Notes: generated by a model not told the origin, from the sequence alone. Shown: positions 1 through 9,198, counted from the stretch's first letter. The stretch: DNA of 64,000 nucleotides from Actinomadura sp. 7K507 (GCF_004348425.1 NZ_SMKK01000013.1:1-64000), one strand, 5' to 3'. Made by a program: numbers and translations.

Positions 1-482
1 AAGTCGATGAGGGCTTTCGCGCCTTCAAGAGACGGCGTGATCTGCCACATGGGGTTGTGGTCGCGGTCGAAGAGGCCCGCGGCGACGGGGGACGCCTTGG
101 CCATCACCTTGAGACCTTCTTCGATCCATTCGCGGTCGGTCTTGCTGGCGTTGTCCGGCTGCTCGAAGTACAGCTGCTGACGTTCCTTGGCCAGGTCGAG
201 GCGCTCGCCGCGGCCGGAGAGGAACACGTCCTCGATGAGGCCGTTGTCCTCGCAGAAGCGCAGGAAGACCGTGTTCAGCACCCAGGCTACGGCGGACTGG
301 GTGACCTGATCCTCCAGCCACGTCTCATACGTCGCGGCGGCGCGGGAACGGCGGACGGCGTCGTTCCACTCCCGGTCGAGCGGCACGGCGAACCGGGGTT
401 CCCCCGCCCGCTCGCGTAGATCGTTCTCCAGCGCCCTGACCCGTGGCTTCAGGTCGTTGAGCAGGGCGTCCGGGTCGATCAT
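1..482 (-). CDS. pglX: BREX-2 adenine-specific DNA methyltransferase PglX, N-terminal part
   Basis: Only the first 160 codons lie in the window; the gene runs off the left edge. The start ATG overlaps the stop of pglW as ATGA, so the two genes are translationally coupled. The protein opens with MIDPDALLNDLKPRVRALE and contains the conserved stretch DQVTQSAVAWVLNTVFLRF followed by CEDNGL, which I recognise as the N-terminal helical region of type 2 BREX PglX proteins. PglX is the methyltransferase that marks self DNA in the phage growth limitation/BREX-2 system. The methyltransferase motifs (NPPY etc.) would lie outside the window, so methylase activity is inferred from the family and from the adjacent pglW. 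Confidence 0.9.
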   Translation of the reverse strand, partial: MIDPDALLNDLKPRVRALENDLRERAGEPRFAVPLDREWNDAVRRSRAAATYETWLEDQVTQSAVAWVLNTVFLRFCEDNGLIEDVFLSGRGERLDLAKERQQLYFEQPDNASKTDREWIEEGLKVMAKASPVAAGLFDRDHNPMWQITPSLEGAKALID

Positions 483-3400
483 GAAGCACTCCTCGTGTCT
501 TGCAGGGCGAACCCGCCGGGGACGGCGAGCTGCTCATTCTCTCCCATGGCGCGGACGACCGTGTGGTCCAAGGCCGCCTCGCGGCTGGGGTCGAACATCG
601 GGCAGAACAGCCACAACGCGTGCGGTCCCTCGTCCGGCGCGTGGGCGGCGAGCTTGAGGCGGGTCAGCAGCTCCATCCCGCCCGCGTAACGGGCGAGGGG
701 AGTGGCGTCGTGCAGGAGCACCGCCCCGGGTGAGGTCCGGACCTCGTCCTCCATGCGGTCCCAGACGAGGGCGACGAGCTTCTCGAAACCGGCGCGGGCG
801 GTGGGAGAGGCGTTGGGCGAGTCCGCCGCGAGGACCGTCTCCCAACGGGGCTTGCCGCGTTCGGTGACGATGCCCCGGAGCGTCGTGAGGAACGCCCGGT
901 TCACATTGATCGCGGTGACCTCGGGCATCCTGGTCAGGACGCTCAGCACGGACGTCGACTCGTCCATCCACGCCTTCACGGCCAGGAACCCGCCTTCCTC
1001 GGCCGCGCCGGCGAGGCGCGCCCAGGTCTCCGCACTCGGCGAGGCGGTCCCGAGCCTGGTCTTCGCACCGGGCCTGCCGCGTCCGCTGAGCGGGGTGAGC
1101 AGGGAACGGCTCGGCAGGACGTAGCGGGGCTCGCCGTCCTCGTCCCGGGTGACGTTGACGGTGATGTTCAGGTCGCGCTGGAGCAGCATGCGAAGCTCAT
1201 CCGGCTCGGGGAGCGCCGCGATCTCGGGGAAGCGGGCCAGGACGCGGCCGCGCAGCTCGGCGGGGCGCAGGCCGGGCGGCCCCAGGTAGCTCGCGGCCTG
1301 CGCGAGCTGGAGCGCCTTGCGGGGCGCCAGGTCGCGCGGATACAGCTCCAGCCGCGCGGTCATCGCGGCGTTGCGGGACGCGTCCGCGGCGAGCGACACC
1401 AGGTCCAGGTCCGACAGCGGCGCCATGCCCTCCGGGCGCGGGACGCCGTTCAGCTCACCGAGCACCGACGCCGTCGCGGGCAGGGGCGCCGCGTCGGGCA
1501 GGTCGACGACCGCGTCGGCGCGGCGGCCGATGTCGACGGCGTAGTCGAGCAGCTCCTCCTCGGTCGGGGCGGACGTGTCGCCCTCCGCGACGGCGGCGAT
1601 GATGACGCGGTCGCCGACGCGGCGGCGGGCCAGGCGCGGATTGTCGAGATGCTCCTCGGCCTCCACGGCGGCGCGCAGGCACGCGCCCGCCAGGGCGCGG
1701 CGGGCGGCGGGATCGTCCAGTTCGGAGCCCCGGCCGCCGAGGAGCGCGGCGCCGAGCCGGTGCGCCTCCATGATCCGGCCGTGCGCCTGGAGCACCTCGA
1801 GCACGGTGGCGCGCAACGCGGTGACGGCCGGGACGCTCTTGATCCACCGCTTGCGAGCGCTGCCGAGGAGGCGGGCGACGTGCGGCTGGCTGAGCTCCAC
1901 CTCCGCCGCGACCGCCGCCTGCGACGACCACTGCGGGACGGGGGCGGCCTCCCCGTCCTCCGGCAGGCCGAGGACCGCCCTGATCACGCGGATCTCGGTG
2001 CTGGTGCGCCCCACGTCCTTCGGCACGAGCTGCTCGGCGACTTCGTCCAGGCTCAGCGTGCGCAGATTGGCGGTCGTGGGGGCGCGCTCGTCGCGTTCGG
2101 CGTCCCCGGCCTTCTCCGCGATCGCGAGCTGCCGCCGCCACTCGCGGGCCCGCTTCACCAGCTCGTTGCGCGGCCCGAGCCCCACCCCGCGAAGCTTCTG
2201 GATCCGCGCGGACGGGACCTTGCTCAGTTCCCCTACCGTCGACACCTCGAGCTGCTGCAACGCCGTGGACAGCGCCCGGGACGTCAGGCCGGCGGCGACG
2301 AGCGGGGTGTCGGCGGTCACGGCGGTCGCGGCCTGCTCGCGGGCCGACTCCGGGTCGTGCGACTGGTGGTGGACGGTATGCGGCGTCGTCGGGGGGAGCG
2401 TCTCGTCCAGCGCCTGGAACACGTCCAGCCAGGCGAACTGCATCTCCCGCAGCGACGCGTGGCGCTGGGCGGCGTCCCGGTGCAGCGCCTTGCGGAAGAA
2501 GTCGACCAGGCGCTCGCGCAGTAGCGGGTCGAAACTGTCCTCGGCGAGCTGCGGAACCTCCTCGCTCGCGTCCAGCAGGTGCGGCGCCGCGACACCGTCG
2601 CCCCACGACGGAAGCTCCGTGCTCGCCATCTCGTGGAGCGTCACCGCCACCGCGTACCGTTCCGCCGCGTCGTCGTACTCGGGGCGGCGTTCGGTGCCGA
2701 GGAAAGGGTCCAGGTACGGGGGCGTCCCGACACCGGTGTCGCGGGCGGCCGCGCCGGCGAGGGAGAAGTCGAACAGGACAAGGCGGCGGCCCTTCTTCGG
2801 CAGCTCCCTGATGGCCAGGTTGTCCGGCTTGATGTCGCGGTGCCAGACGCCTTCCTCTCCCAGGTAGCCGACCGCGTCGAACAGGTGGCCGCCGAGGTTC
2901 TGCAGGTCGTCGATCGTCAGCCGGCCCTGGCTGCGCAGGAACTGCGACAGCGTCCGCTGCCCGGCCTGCTCCAGGACCAGGACGTGCCGGTCGCCGATCT
3001 CGATCGGGCCGCTGATCCACCGGACGATGCGGGCGTCGGTGAGGCGCCGGAGCTGGGTCGCCTCATGCTCCAGGCGTTCGCGGCTCGCCTCGTTCAACGC
3101 GACCTTGAGGACATGCTCGTGGCCGTCCCGCTCGACCAGCAGCGCTTTCGCCGTCGAGCCCTTCCCGAGGATCCGGACGACCTCCCAGCCCTGGACGACC
3201 GTGCCCTTCACCGCGTCCAGGAGGTCGGGGATCTCCGCCTCGTCCGGTGCGGTGATCTCCTCCTCGACCTGTTCCAGCCAGTCGAGGAACTCCCGCACCG
3301 TCTCGTGCCGGTCCACCGGCTGCACCTCGGTCGCGCCCCGGACGAGCTGGTCCATCGTCGGAGTGATGGCGTCCGACACCGACGAGGGCGCGAGCACCCC

Positions 3401-4768
3401 CTCGTCCGACAGGCGCGCGGCGAGGGCCGCGCGGTCCCGGGCCGGGGGCTGCGCCGTCAGGATCAGGTAGGTGAGCGCGCCCAGGCCGAACACGTCGAGC
3501 GGCGTGCCCTGCGCGTCGGCGTTGCCGAACTCCGGCGCCAGGTAGGGGCCGGACGAGCCCTCGATGTGCGCAGCCAGCGGCATCCCGCCCGCGGAACCGG
3601 ACAGGGTGCTCGGCGTCTGGCCCGCGAGCGCTGTCGGCCGTCCTGACGAACCCGACCCGGGACGCGCGGACACCTGCCAGTCGCAGATCCGCAGCCTCGG
3701 ATAGCGGCCGTCCATCTCCACGTAGACGCTCCGCGCCGCGAGCGCCCGGTGGAACAGGTGCCGGCGGTGCGCGTGATCGAGGGCGTCGGCGAGTTGCCGG
3801 ACCATCTCCACCCGCGTCTCGATCGGGAGGTCACCGCCGCGCTCGGCGATGAAGTGGTCGAGCCGCGTCCAGCCCGCGCCGTGCCGGAAGATGACGGCCG
3901 GGCCCGCCTCGTGCTCGTCGCTGAACTGCTCCGCCTGGACGATGCCCTCGTGCGAGATCCCCTGCAATGCCAGGTACTCGCGGCGTGCGGCCCTGCGCGT
4001 CGACTCCCGCTCCTCCCGGTCGGCCCTCAGCTCCGACAGGTAGATGCGGATGCGGCGCGGCTGGTCGCCCGGCAGCGCCGTGTTCTCGGCGAGGTAGTCC
4101 TCCCAGGTGGGGCCCGCGTCGAACGACTGCGGCGCCAGCTCGAAGGGCCCCACCTTGCGGTGCTTGCGCAGGCCCGAGATGCCGACTTTGGTGAGGAGCT
4201 TGTGGAGCTGCTTGGAGAGGGCGGGTTCCACGATGTCCCGGTTGTTGCGGGGCCGGCCCCCGAGAAGGCCCTTCCAGATACCGGGCAGGCCCGTCTGCTC
4301 CTCCAGGCCGTCCCGCCCGTACACGTTGATCTTCTGCGAGTCGGCGAACAGGCAGCGCAGGTCGGGCGCCGACAGGAACACCGCGGGGCGGACGAACGGG
4401 ATGCGCAGGTTGCGCATTCCCGGAAACTGGTCGCGGGCCCATTCGAGCTGCTGCCGGAGCTGCTTGCACTTCAGGTCGGTGGTGAACAGCGGGTTCTCGA
4501 ACGTCCGGGTGCGGTCGTCGCCGTGGAAGATCCACGTGCTGCCGCTGTTGACCGCCCGCCCCGGATGGCTCTTGATCTCCACCAGGAACAGCCCGGCGCG
4601 AGTCGCGATCAGCAGGTCCACCTGCGGGACGTGCCCCGACTGCGCCGCGAACGCGAACGTCTGCCACGCCCGGTAGGGCTCCGTGTCCGGCATCTGCGCC
4701 CGGACGTGCTGGAGGGCCTCCTCCTCCCAGGTGAAATCGGACCGTGGCCCCCACCACCGGTTGGACAA
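479..4768 (-). CDS. pglW: BREX-2 system serine/threonine kinase PglW (NERD + two kinase-like domains)
   Basis: 1429 aa, close to the roughly 1490 aa known for Streptomyces PglW. Residues about 15-130 form a NERD nuclease-like domain that keeps an acidic residue at D51 and an E64-x-K66 pair (FLVEIKSHPG). Residues about 205-480 look like a degenerate kinase: the catalytic loop reads HRALAARSVY where HRDxKxxN is expected, and DWQ stands in place of DFG. Residues about 525-780 form an apparently active kinase with GKGST, VLKVAL and HRDIKPDN (about residue 642); its DFG is DFS. The remaining C-terminal half is long, alpha-helical and without a clear domain. The start is TTG at 4768 with GAGG upstream. 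PglW is an essential regulatory kinase of the Pgl/BREX-2 phage defence system. Confidence 0.92.
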   Translation of the reverse strand: MSNRWWGPRSDFTWEEEALQHVRAQMPDTEPYRAWQTFAFAAQSGHVPQVDLLIATRAGLFLVEIKSHPGRAVNSGSTWIFHGDDRTRTFENPLFTTDLKCKQLRQQLEWARDQFPGMRNLRIPFVRPAVFLSAPDLRCLFADSQKINVYGRDGLEEQTGLPGIWKGLLGGRPRNNRDIVEPALSKQLHKLLTKVGISGLRKHRKVGPFELAPQSFDAGPTWEDYLAENTALPGDQPRRIRIYLSELRADREERESTRRAARREYLALQGISHEGIVQAEQFSDEHEAGPAVIFRHGAGWTRLDHFIAERGGDLPIETRVEMVRQLADALDHAHRRHLFHRALAARSVYVEMDGRYPRLRICDWQVSARPGSGSSGRPTALAGQTPSTLSGSAGGMPLAAHIEGSSGPYLAPEFGNADAQGTPLDVFGLGALTYLILTAQPPARDRAALAARLSDEGVLAPSSVSDAITPTMDQLVRGATEVQPVDRHETVREFLDWLEQVEEEITAPDEAEIPDLLDAVKGTVVQGWEVVRILGKGSTAKALLVERDGHEHVLKVALNEASRERLEHEATQLRRLTDARIVRWISGPIEIGDRHVLVLEQAGQRTLSQFLRSQGRLTIDDLQNLGGHLFDAVGYLGEEGVWHRDIKPDNLAIRELPKKGRRLVLFDFSLAGAAARDTGVGTPPYLDPFLGTERRPEYDDAAERYAVAVTLHEMASTELPSWGDGVAAPHLLDASEEVPQLAEDSFDPLLRERLVDFFRKALHRDAAQRHASLREMQFAWLDVFQALDETLPPTTPHTVHHQSHDPESAREQAATAVTADTPLVAAGLTSRALSTALQQLEVSTVGELSKVPSARIQKLRGVGLGPRNELVKRAREWRRQLAIAEKAGDAERDERAPTTANLRTLSLDEVAEQLVPKDVGRTSTEIRVIRAVLGLPEDGEAAPVPQWSSQAAVAAEVELSQPHVARLLGSARKRWIKSVPAVTALRATVLEVLQAHGRIMEAHRLGAALLGGRGSELDDPAARRALAGACLRAAVEAEEHLDNPRLARRRVGDRVIIAAVAEGDTSAPTEEELLDYAVDIGRRADAVVDLPDAAPLPATASVLGELNGVPRPEGMAPLSDLDLVSLAADASRNAAMTARLELYPRDLAPRKALQLAQAASYLGPPGLRPAELRGRVLARFPEIAALPEPDELRMLLQRDLNITVNVTRDEDGEPRYVLPSRSLLTPLSGRGRPGAKTRLGTASPSAETWARLAGAAEEGGFLAVKAWMDESTSVLSVLTRMPEVTAINVNRAFLTTLRGIVTERGKPRWETVLAADSPNASPTARAGFEKLVALVWDRMEDEVRTSPGAVLLHDATPLARYAGGMELLTRLKLAAHAPDEGPHALWLFCPMFDPSREAALDHTVVRAMGENEQLAVPGGFALQDTRSAS

Positions 4769-4789
4769 CCCGCGCCACCTCTTCGTCTA

Positions 4790-4826
4790 TGACCCGTACC
4801 GCTGACCCGTACGGCACTGACCCGTG
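4790..4826. promoter_or_regulatory. Three direct TGACCCGT repeats between pglW and the Wadjet operon
   Basis: TGACCCGT occurs at 4790-4797, 4803-4810 and 4818-4825, spaced 13 and 15 bp. Read on the pglW strand this is ACGGGTCA three times, 22-58 bp upstream of the TTG start. The boxes lie in the 145-bp divergent region shared by the BREX-2 genes and the DUF262-Wadjet operon, so a regulator bound here could affect both. No regulator gene is adjacent, and the function is inferred from repetition and position only. Confidence 0.4.
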
Positions 4827-4901
4827 GCGGTCAGCATACGACCGCGCGACCACCCCCGTGTGCCCGCTCGAAAAGCTCTGCACTGACCGGTTCTGACTAG
4901 G

Positions 4902-4907
4902 TACCGT
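4902..4907 (+). promoter_or_regulatory. Candidate -10 element of the DUF262-Wadjet operon
   Basis: TACCGT matches the actinobacterial TAnnnT -10 pattern and ends 6 nt before the ATG at 4914. There is no Shine-Dalgarno sequence in front of that ATG. The spacing would place the transcription start at or next to the A of the start codon, which suggests a leaderless message. No convincing -35 box is visible. Confidence 0.4.
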
Positions 4908-4913
4908 TCGGCC

Positions 4914-6680
4914 ATGGCACTGGACAGCCGTCCGCTGAGTAAAATGCTCGCCGCAGTCGCCGAGGGGCACATCCAGCTACCCGATTTCCAAAGGGAGTGG
5001 AAGTGGGACGACGAGCACATCATCTCGATCCTCGCGACCGTGACGATGGACTATCCGATGGGCGTCGTCATGACGCTCGCGACCGGTGGCCCCGGCGCAC
5101 GGTTCAAAACGCGTCCGCTGCAGGGCGTGGTCCCGGGCGACGAGGTCAAACCGGAACGGCTCCTCCTGGACGGGCAGCAGCGGATGACCGCGCTGTACCA
5201 GGCGCTCAAATCCGGACGTCCCGTCGACACGGTCGACCAGCGGGATGAGCCGAAAGACCTCTGGTACTACATTCACATCGAGACGGCCATCGACCCGAAG
5301 GCCGACCGCGAGTCGGCGATCCGGTCCCTTCCGCACAACAAGATCATTAAGCCGCTGGGGCGGCGTCCCGGCCTTGACCTGTCCACGACCGGCCTCGAAT
5401 ACGAGCACGGCTACTTCCCGCTGTGGTATGTCTTCGATAGCGACAAGATCGAAGAGTGGCAGTGGGGTTACATTCGCGACGACGAGGACCGCCGCAAGCC
5501 GCTCTGGAAACAGTTCCGGAAGGTCGTTCTGGAAAACGTCATCGGCTACTCTGTGCCGCTGATCAATCTGGAGAAGGACACGCCCCGCGACGCCGTCTGC
5601 ACGGTGTTCGAGAAGGTCAACACCAAGGGCGTCCAGCTCACCGTGTTCGAGCTGCTCACGGCGACGTTCGCGGGGGACGAGGACTATACAGCGCGGCACG
5701 GGGAGTTCCACCTGCCCGAACACTGGAAGGCCACCCGGGACGAGTTGACCACCGCCTACCCGGTGCTGGCGGGGCTCCAGAACACCGACTTCCTCCAGGC
5801 GGTCTGCCTCGCGTCCACTCACCACAGGCAGGGCGCGCCCATCAGCTGCAAGCGGCGCGACATGCTCGACCTGGAGCTTGCGGACTACCTGACATGGGCG
5901 CCCCGCATCGCCGACGCTCTGCACTGGGTGGGGGAGTTCCTGACCGACCAGTGCATCTTCCGTTCCGATGACCTGCCGTATCGGACCCAGCTTCCGCCTC
6001 TCGCCGCGATCCGGACCGTCCTCGGACGGGAGACCGAGACCCCGGAAGCGCGCGAGAAGCTCGCGCGCTGGTACTGGTGCGGCGTGCTCGGCGAGCAGTA
6101 CGGCGGAACCGCGGACAGCCGCTTCCCCCGTGATGTCGAGCAGGTCACGGCCTGGCTCCGGGATGGCCGGGAGCCGGAGTCCATCGCGGAGGCCCGTTTC
6201 GCCCAACAGCGGCTGTTCACCATGACGAGCCGCAACAGCGCCGCCTACAAGGGGGTCTTCGCCCTGCTCCTTCAGCAGGGATGCATCGACTGGTACTACA
6301 CCGACAAGCCGATCACCGGCGACCAGATCGCGGACGGCACCGTCGACATCCACCGCATCTTCCCTGCGGCCTGGTGCGACAAGCAGGGGATCAGCACTCA
6401 GCGCCGCGACAGCATCGTCAACAAGACGCTCCTGTCGGGTCGCGCGGCGAAGACGCTCGGGAACAACGCGCCCAGCAACGGCCTCACGATGCTGGAGCGC
6501 GAGACGGGTATCCGGTCCAACTGGCTGGACGACGCGCTGATGTCTCATCTCCTTTACCCCGAGCATCTGCGAGCCGACGACTTCGCAACGTTCTTTGAGC
6601 GGCGTTCGATCGAATTGCTCACCCTCATCGAAACCGTCATGCGGAAATCGACGGTGCCTCCCGGCGAGGAGCCCGCATGA
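4914..6680 (+). CDS. DUF262 domain protein (GmrSD-like nuclease family)
   Basis: 588 aa. The N-terminal half is a DUF262 domain with the family signature DGQQRMTALY at residues 86-95, preceded by LPDFQREWKW. DUF262 belongs to the ParB-like/GmrS fold, in which the DGQQR motif is linked to nucleotide-driven DNA cleavage. Near the C-terminus, IHRIFPAAWC (H480) and RDSIVNKTLLS (N503) resemble a diverged DUF1524 HNH nuclease half (GmrD-like), so this may be a single-chain GmrSD relative. It is the first gene of an operon in which every junction is an ATGA overlap, leading into CBS-HEPN and Wadjet genes. It could be a Wadjet accessory, a separate type IV restriction-like enzyme riding in the operon, or a partner of the divergent BREX-2 system. 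Confidence 0.82.
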   Translation: MALDSRPLSKMLAAVAEGHIQLPDFQREWKWDDEHIISILATVTMDYPMGVVMTLATGGPGARFKTRPLQGVVPGDEVKPERLLLDGQQRMTALYQALKSGRPVDTVDQRDEPKDLWYYIHIETAIDPKADRESAIRSLPHNKIIKPLGRRPGLDLSTTGLEYEHGYFPLWYVFDSDKIEEWQWGYIRDDEDRRKPLWKQFRKVVLENVIGYSVPLINLEKDTPRDAVCTVFEKVNTKGVQLTVFELLTATFAGDEDYTARHGEFHLPEHWKATRDELTTAYPVLAGLQNTDFLQAVCLASTHHRQGAPISCKRRDMLDLELADYLTWAPRIADALHWVGEFLTDQCIFRSDDLPYRTQLPPLAAIRTVLGRETETPEAREKLARWYWCGVLGEQYGGTADSRFPRDVEQVTAWLRDGREPESIAEARFAQQRLFTMTSRNSAAYKGVFALLLQQGCIDWYYTDKPITGDQIADGTVDIHRIFPAAWCDKQGISTQRRDSIVNKTLLSGRAAKTLGNNAPSNGLTMLERETGIRSNWLDDALMSHLLYPEHLRADDFATFFERRSIELLTLIETVMRKSTVPPGEEPA

Positions 6681-7660
6681 CCGGGTTTCTGGAGGAGACC
6701 GCCAAGCGCTGCCGCTCGTCCGACCGGGTGGAGATCGGTGTGCGCGAGCTGCTCGGGCACTGGGGGCGCGCCGCGCGCAGCGACGCCGTGGTGGAAGAGA
6801 TCACGGCCGGGCTGGCATCGCACGGGCTGACCACGGTCCCGGACCTCGCCGACGCGGGCCGGACCGTCGAAATCGCCCTCGTCCCGGAAACGGCGGAACC
6901 ACGGCAGCAGAGCGAACCCGTGGTGGACGACGAGGCGCCCGTCCGGGTGTCACTGCGCGTGCGGGAGCTGCCGAGTGCGACGGGCGGTGTCACGTCCGTG
7001 AGCATCGGGGACACGCTGTCGCAGGCGGAGACCACGATGCTGAGCGACGACTTCTCGCAGCTCGCCGTTCTCGAAGAGGGACGTTTGCGCGGCGCGGTCA
7101 CATGGGTTTCCATCCATCTCGCCAAAGCGCGCGGCGAGCGTGACGTACGGTCCGCGCTCGACCCGCTGCCAGAGGTACTGAAGTGCGATGACGACCTGCT
7201 CAAGCAGGCGCCGCGCATCTGGGGCAGCGGGTTCGCCTTCGTCGAGAACGAGGAGCGCGATCCCGTCGGCATCGTCACGCTCGCCGACCTCGCCGAGCAG
7301 TTCGTCGGGCTGGCCAACCCCTTCGTGCTGCTCAGCGAGATCGAGCAGCGGCTCCGGAGGCTGGTTCGCAAGATCTGCACCGTGGAGGAGATGCGGGGGA
7401 AGGCGCGCTACCCGAGACGGACACACGGTGCCGACGACCTCATGTTCGGCGACTACAAGAACATCTTCGAGGACGAGGCCCTCTTCGGACGCTGCGGGTG
7501 GACGGACATCGACCGGATCGTCTTCGTCGGCAAGCTCGACCGGGTGCGGATCATCCGCAACGAGGTCATGCACTTCAGCCCGGAGGGCGTCCGGGACGAG
7601 CACACGCGGGCCCTGAACGCCTTCATCAAGTTCATCAAGGGATTGGACGGCGGCGTATGA
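6677..7660 (+). CDS. CBS-domain protein with C-terminal HEPN-like domain
   Basis: 327 aa. Residues 1-60 form a small helical module (VREL..W...A...AVVEEI...L...GL.TVPD) of a kind I associate with CBS proteins in restriction contexts. Residues about 95-220 read as two CBS repeats, the second ending VGIVTLADLAEQF; CBS pairs usually bind adenosyl nucleotides. The C-terminal 100 residues are helical and contain R294-N-E-V-M-H299, a match to the Rx4-6H active-site motif of HEPN ribonucleases. A nucleotide-gated RNase or a sensor for the complex are the obvious hypotheses. ATG overlaps the DUF262 stop, and its own stop overlaps the jetA start. I know of no characterised member, so the function is inferred. 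Confidence 0.75.
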   Translation: MTGFLEETAKRCRSSDRVEIGVRELLGHWGRAARSDAVVEEITAGLASHGLTTVPDLADAGRTVEIALVPETAEPRQQSEPVVDDEAPVRVSLRVRELPSATGGVTSVSIGDTLSQAETTMLSDDFSQLAVLEEGRLRGAVTWVSIHLAKARGERDVRSALDPLPEVLKCDDDLLKQAPRIWGSGFAFVENEERDPVGIVTLADLAEQFVGLANPFVLLSEIEQRLRRLVRKICTVEEMRGKARYPRRTHGADDLMFGDYKNIFEDEALFGRCGWTDIDRIVFVGKLDRVRIIRNEVMHFSPEGVRDEHTRALNAFIKFIKGLDGGV

Positions 7661-9198
7661 CCGTTCCCCCGCGGGTGCCGGAGGGGATGTTCCAGTTCAC
7701 CGCCACCGAGCGGGCCGATCTGCACACGGCGGTCATGTACGCGTTCGGGGAGGCGAACGAGCGGCTGGAGACGTCGCTGACGTTCGACCAGGTACGTGAG
7801 CGGCTGCGGGCGGTCGGTTTCTACGCGCCCGTGGACGACGCCGGGCTGGCGCGGGCGCTCGGGCAGCTCGCCACGTGGAAGCTCCTCGACGTCGTCCAGA
7901 ACCACGCCGGCAGCTACGCGACGGCCGAGGAGTACGAGCGGAAGAACCTCCAGTACTCACTGACGCGGCGCGGTGAAGCGGCGTTCGCGGGGGTGCAGCA
8001 TGCGCTGGCCGTGCTCAGCTCGTCGGGGGCGTTGCAGACGGCCGTGCTGGACGCCATCGCCGACCGGCTCGGGGAACTGGGCGAGCTGCTCAAGGACGAT
8101 GACCCAGGCGTCAACCGCAGGATCTTCACGACGCTGCAAGAGCTGGAAGGGCACCTCGACGCGCTGCGCAACAACACCAAGTCGTTCAACGGTGAGCTGC
8201 AGCGGCTGATGCGTGCGGAGGGCGCCGACCTCACGACGTTCAACGACGTCAAGAGCGCGACGGTCGCCTATCTCCAGGAGTTCGTGACCAACCTGGACGT
8301 GCGCGCCGACGCGATCAACGCTGCTCTGGAAGAGGTGGAGCAGCGTGGCGTGAGCGTTCTGCACAGCCGGGCGCTGGAGGGGGCGGAACTGCCGCCGTTG
8401 CAGGGCGCCGAACCGGCGGTGGCGTGGCTTGCCGCACGCAGGGCCAAGTGGGACGGGCTTCTCCTGTGGTTCCGGCCGGAGGAGGGCACGCCGCGTGTGC
8501 GGCAACTCCATGATGTGGCCCGTAGGGCGATCGTTTCGCTGCTCCAGGTACTCGACCGGATCACCGAGTCGCGGCGGCGTTCCTCCAGCGCCGCGTCCGA
8601 CTTCCGGACCCTTGCCCGGTGGTTCGCCAACGCGCCGTCCGAGGACGACGCCCACCGGCTGTGGGGGACGGCGTTCGGGCTGACCCCCGCGCGGCACGCC
8701 CACCTCACCCACGTGGACTCCGAGCCCATCCCCACGGCCGCGAGCTGGGCCGAGACGCCGTCCGTGGAGGTGTCTGCTTTGCTCCGCACCAGCGGCCGCA
8801 CGGAGCGGATGGGGCGGACGGCCAAGGTCCGCGACGTCCAGGCGTTGCGTGCCGAGCGGCGTGAGCGTGCCCGGCGGGAGCGGGCGGAACTGGAGGCGGC
8901 CTGGCAGTGGCTCGCCACGGACGGCACGCTGCGGCTCTCCTCGTTCGGGCGGCTCGAACACGACACGCTGCGGCGGCTCCTCGACCTGATCGGGCGGGCC
9001 CTGGCGGCGCGTCCCGGCTCGGAGGGGCTGCGGCGGGCGCTCACCTCGGACGGCCGCATCGAGGTGAGACTGTGGCCGCCGCCGGACGGGCGTGTCGCGG
9101 AACTGCGCACGGCGAGGGGGCGCTTCCAAGGCCCCGACTACCTGGTGGACATCCGGTTCCTCGCGGCCGGGCCGTCGCGCAAGGTGTCGGGCGCATGA
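7657..9198 (+). CDS. jetA: Wadjet anti-plasmid system protein JetA (TIGR02677/DUF2397 family)
   Basis: 513 aa, matching TIGR02677-type proteins in length and content: an N-terminal winged-helix region (FQFTATERADLHTAVMYAF), a long helical middle with LQELEGHLDALRNNTKSFN, and a basic C-terminal segment. In Wadjet, JetA is the kleisin-like subunit of the SMC complex that extrudes and cleaves small circular DNA. I chose the ATG at 7657, which overlaps the preceding stop as ATGA; a longer open frame upstream lies inside the CBS-HEPN gene and is not credible. jetB starts inside its stop codon. I believe the TIGR02677-02680 set corresponds to Wadjet type III, but I am not certain of the subtype label. 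Confidence 0.9.
   Translation: MTVPPRVPEGMFQFTATERADLHTAVMYAFGEANERLETSLTFDQVRERLRAVGFYAPVDDAGLARALGQLATWKLLDVVQNHAGSYATAEEYERKNLQYSLTRRGEAAFAGVQHALAVLSSSGALQTAVLDAIADRLGELGELLKDDDPGVNRRIFTTLQELEGHLDALRNNTKSFNGELQRLMRAEGADLTTFNDVKSATVAYLQEFVTNLDVRADAINAALEEVEQRGVSVLHSRALEGAELPPLQGAEPAVAWLAARRAKWDGLLLWFRPEEGTPRVRQLHDVARRAIVSLLQVLDRITESRRRSSSAASDFRTLARWFANAPSEDDAHRLWGTAFGLTPARHAHLTHVDSEPIPTAASWAETPSVEVSALLRTSGRTERMGRTAKVRDVQALRAERRERARRERAELEAAWQWLATDGTLRLSSFGRLEHDTLRRLLDLIGRALAARPGSEGLRRALTSDGRIEVRLWPPPDGRVAELRTARGRFQGPDYLVDIRFLAAGPSRKVSGA

Noticed and set aside
4790-4826. Possible start of a CRISPR array
   Set aside because: Three 8-bp repeats at 13-15 bp spacing are too short and too close, and no cas genes are in the window.
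7498-7656. Extension of jetA upstream into the CBS-HEPN gene
   Set aside because: The added 53 residues are an out-of-frame reading of the HEPN region; the ATGA at 7657 is the natural start.
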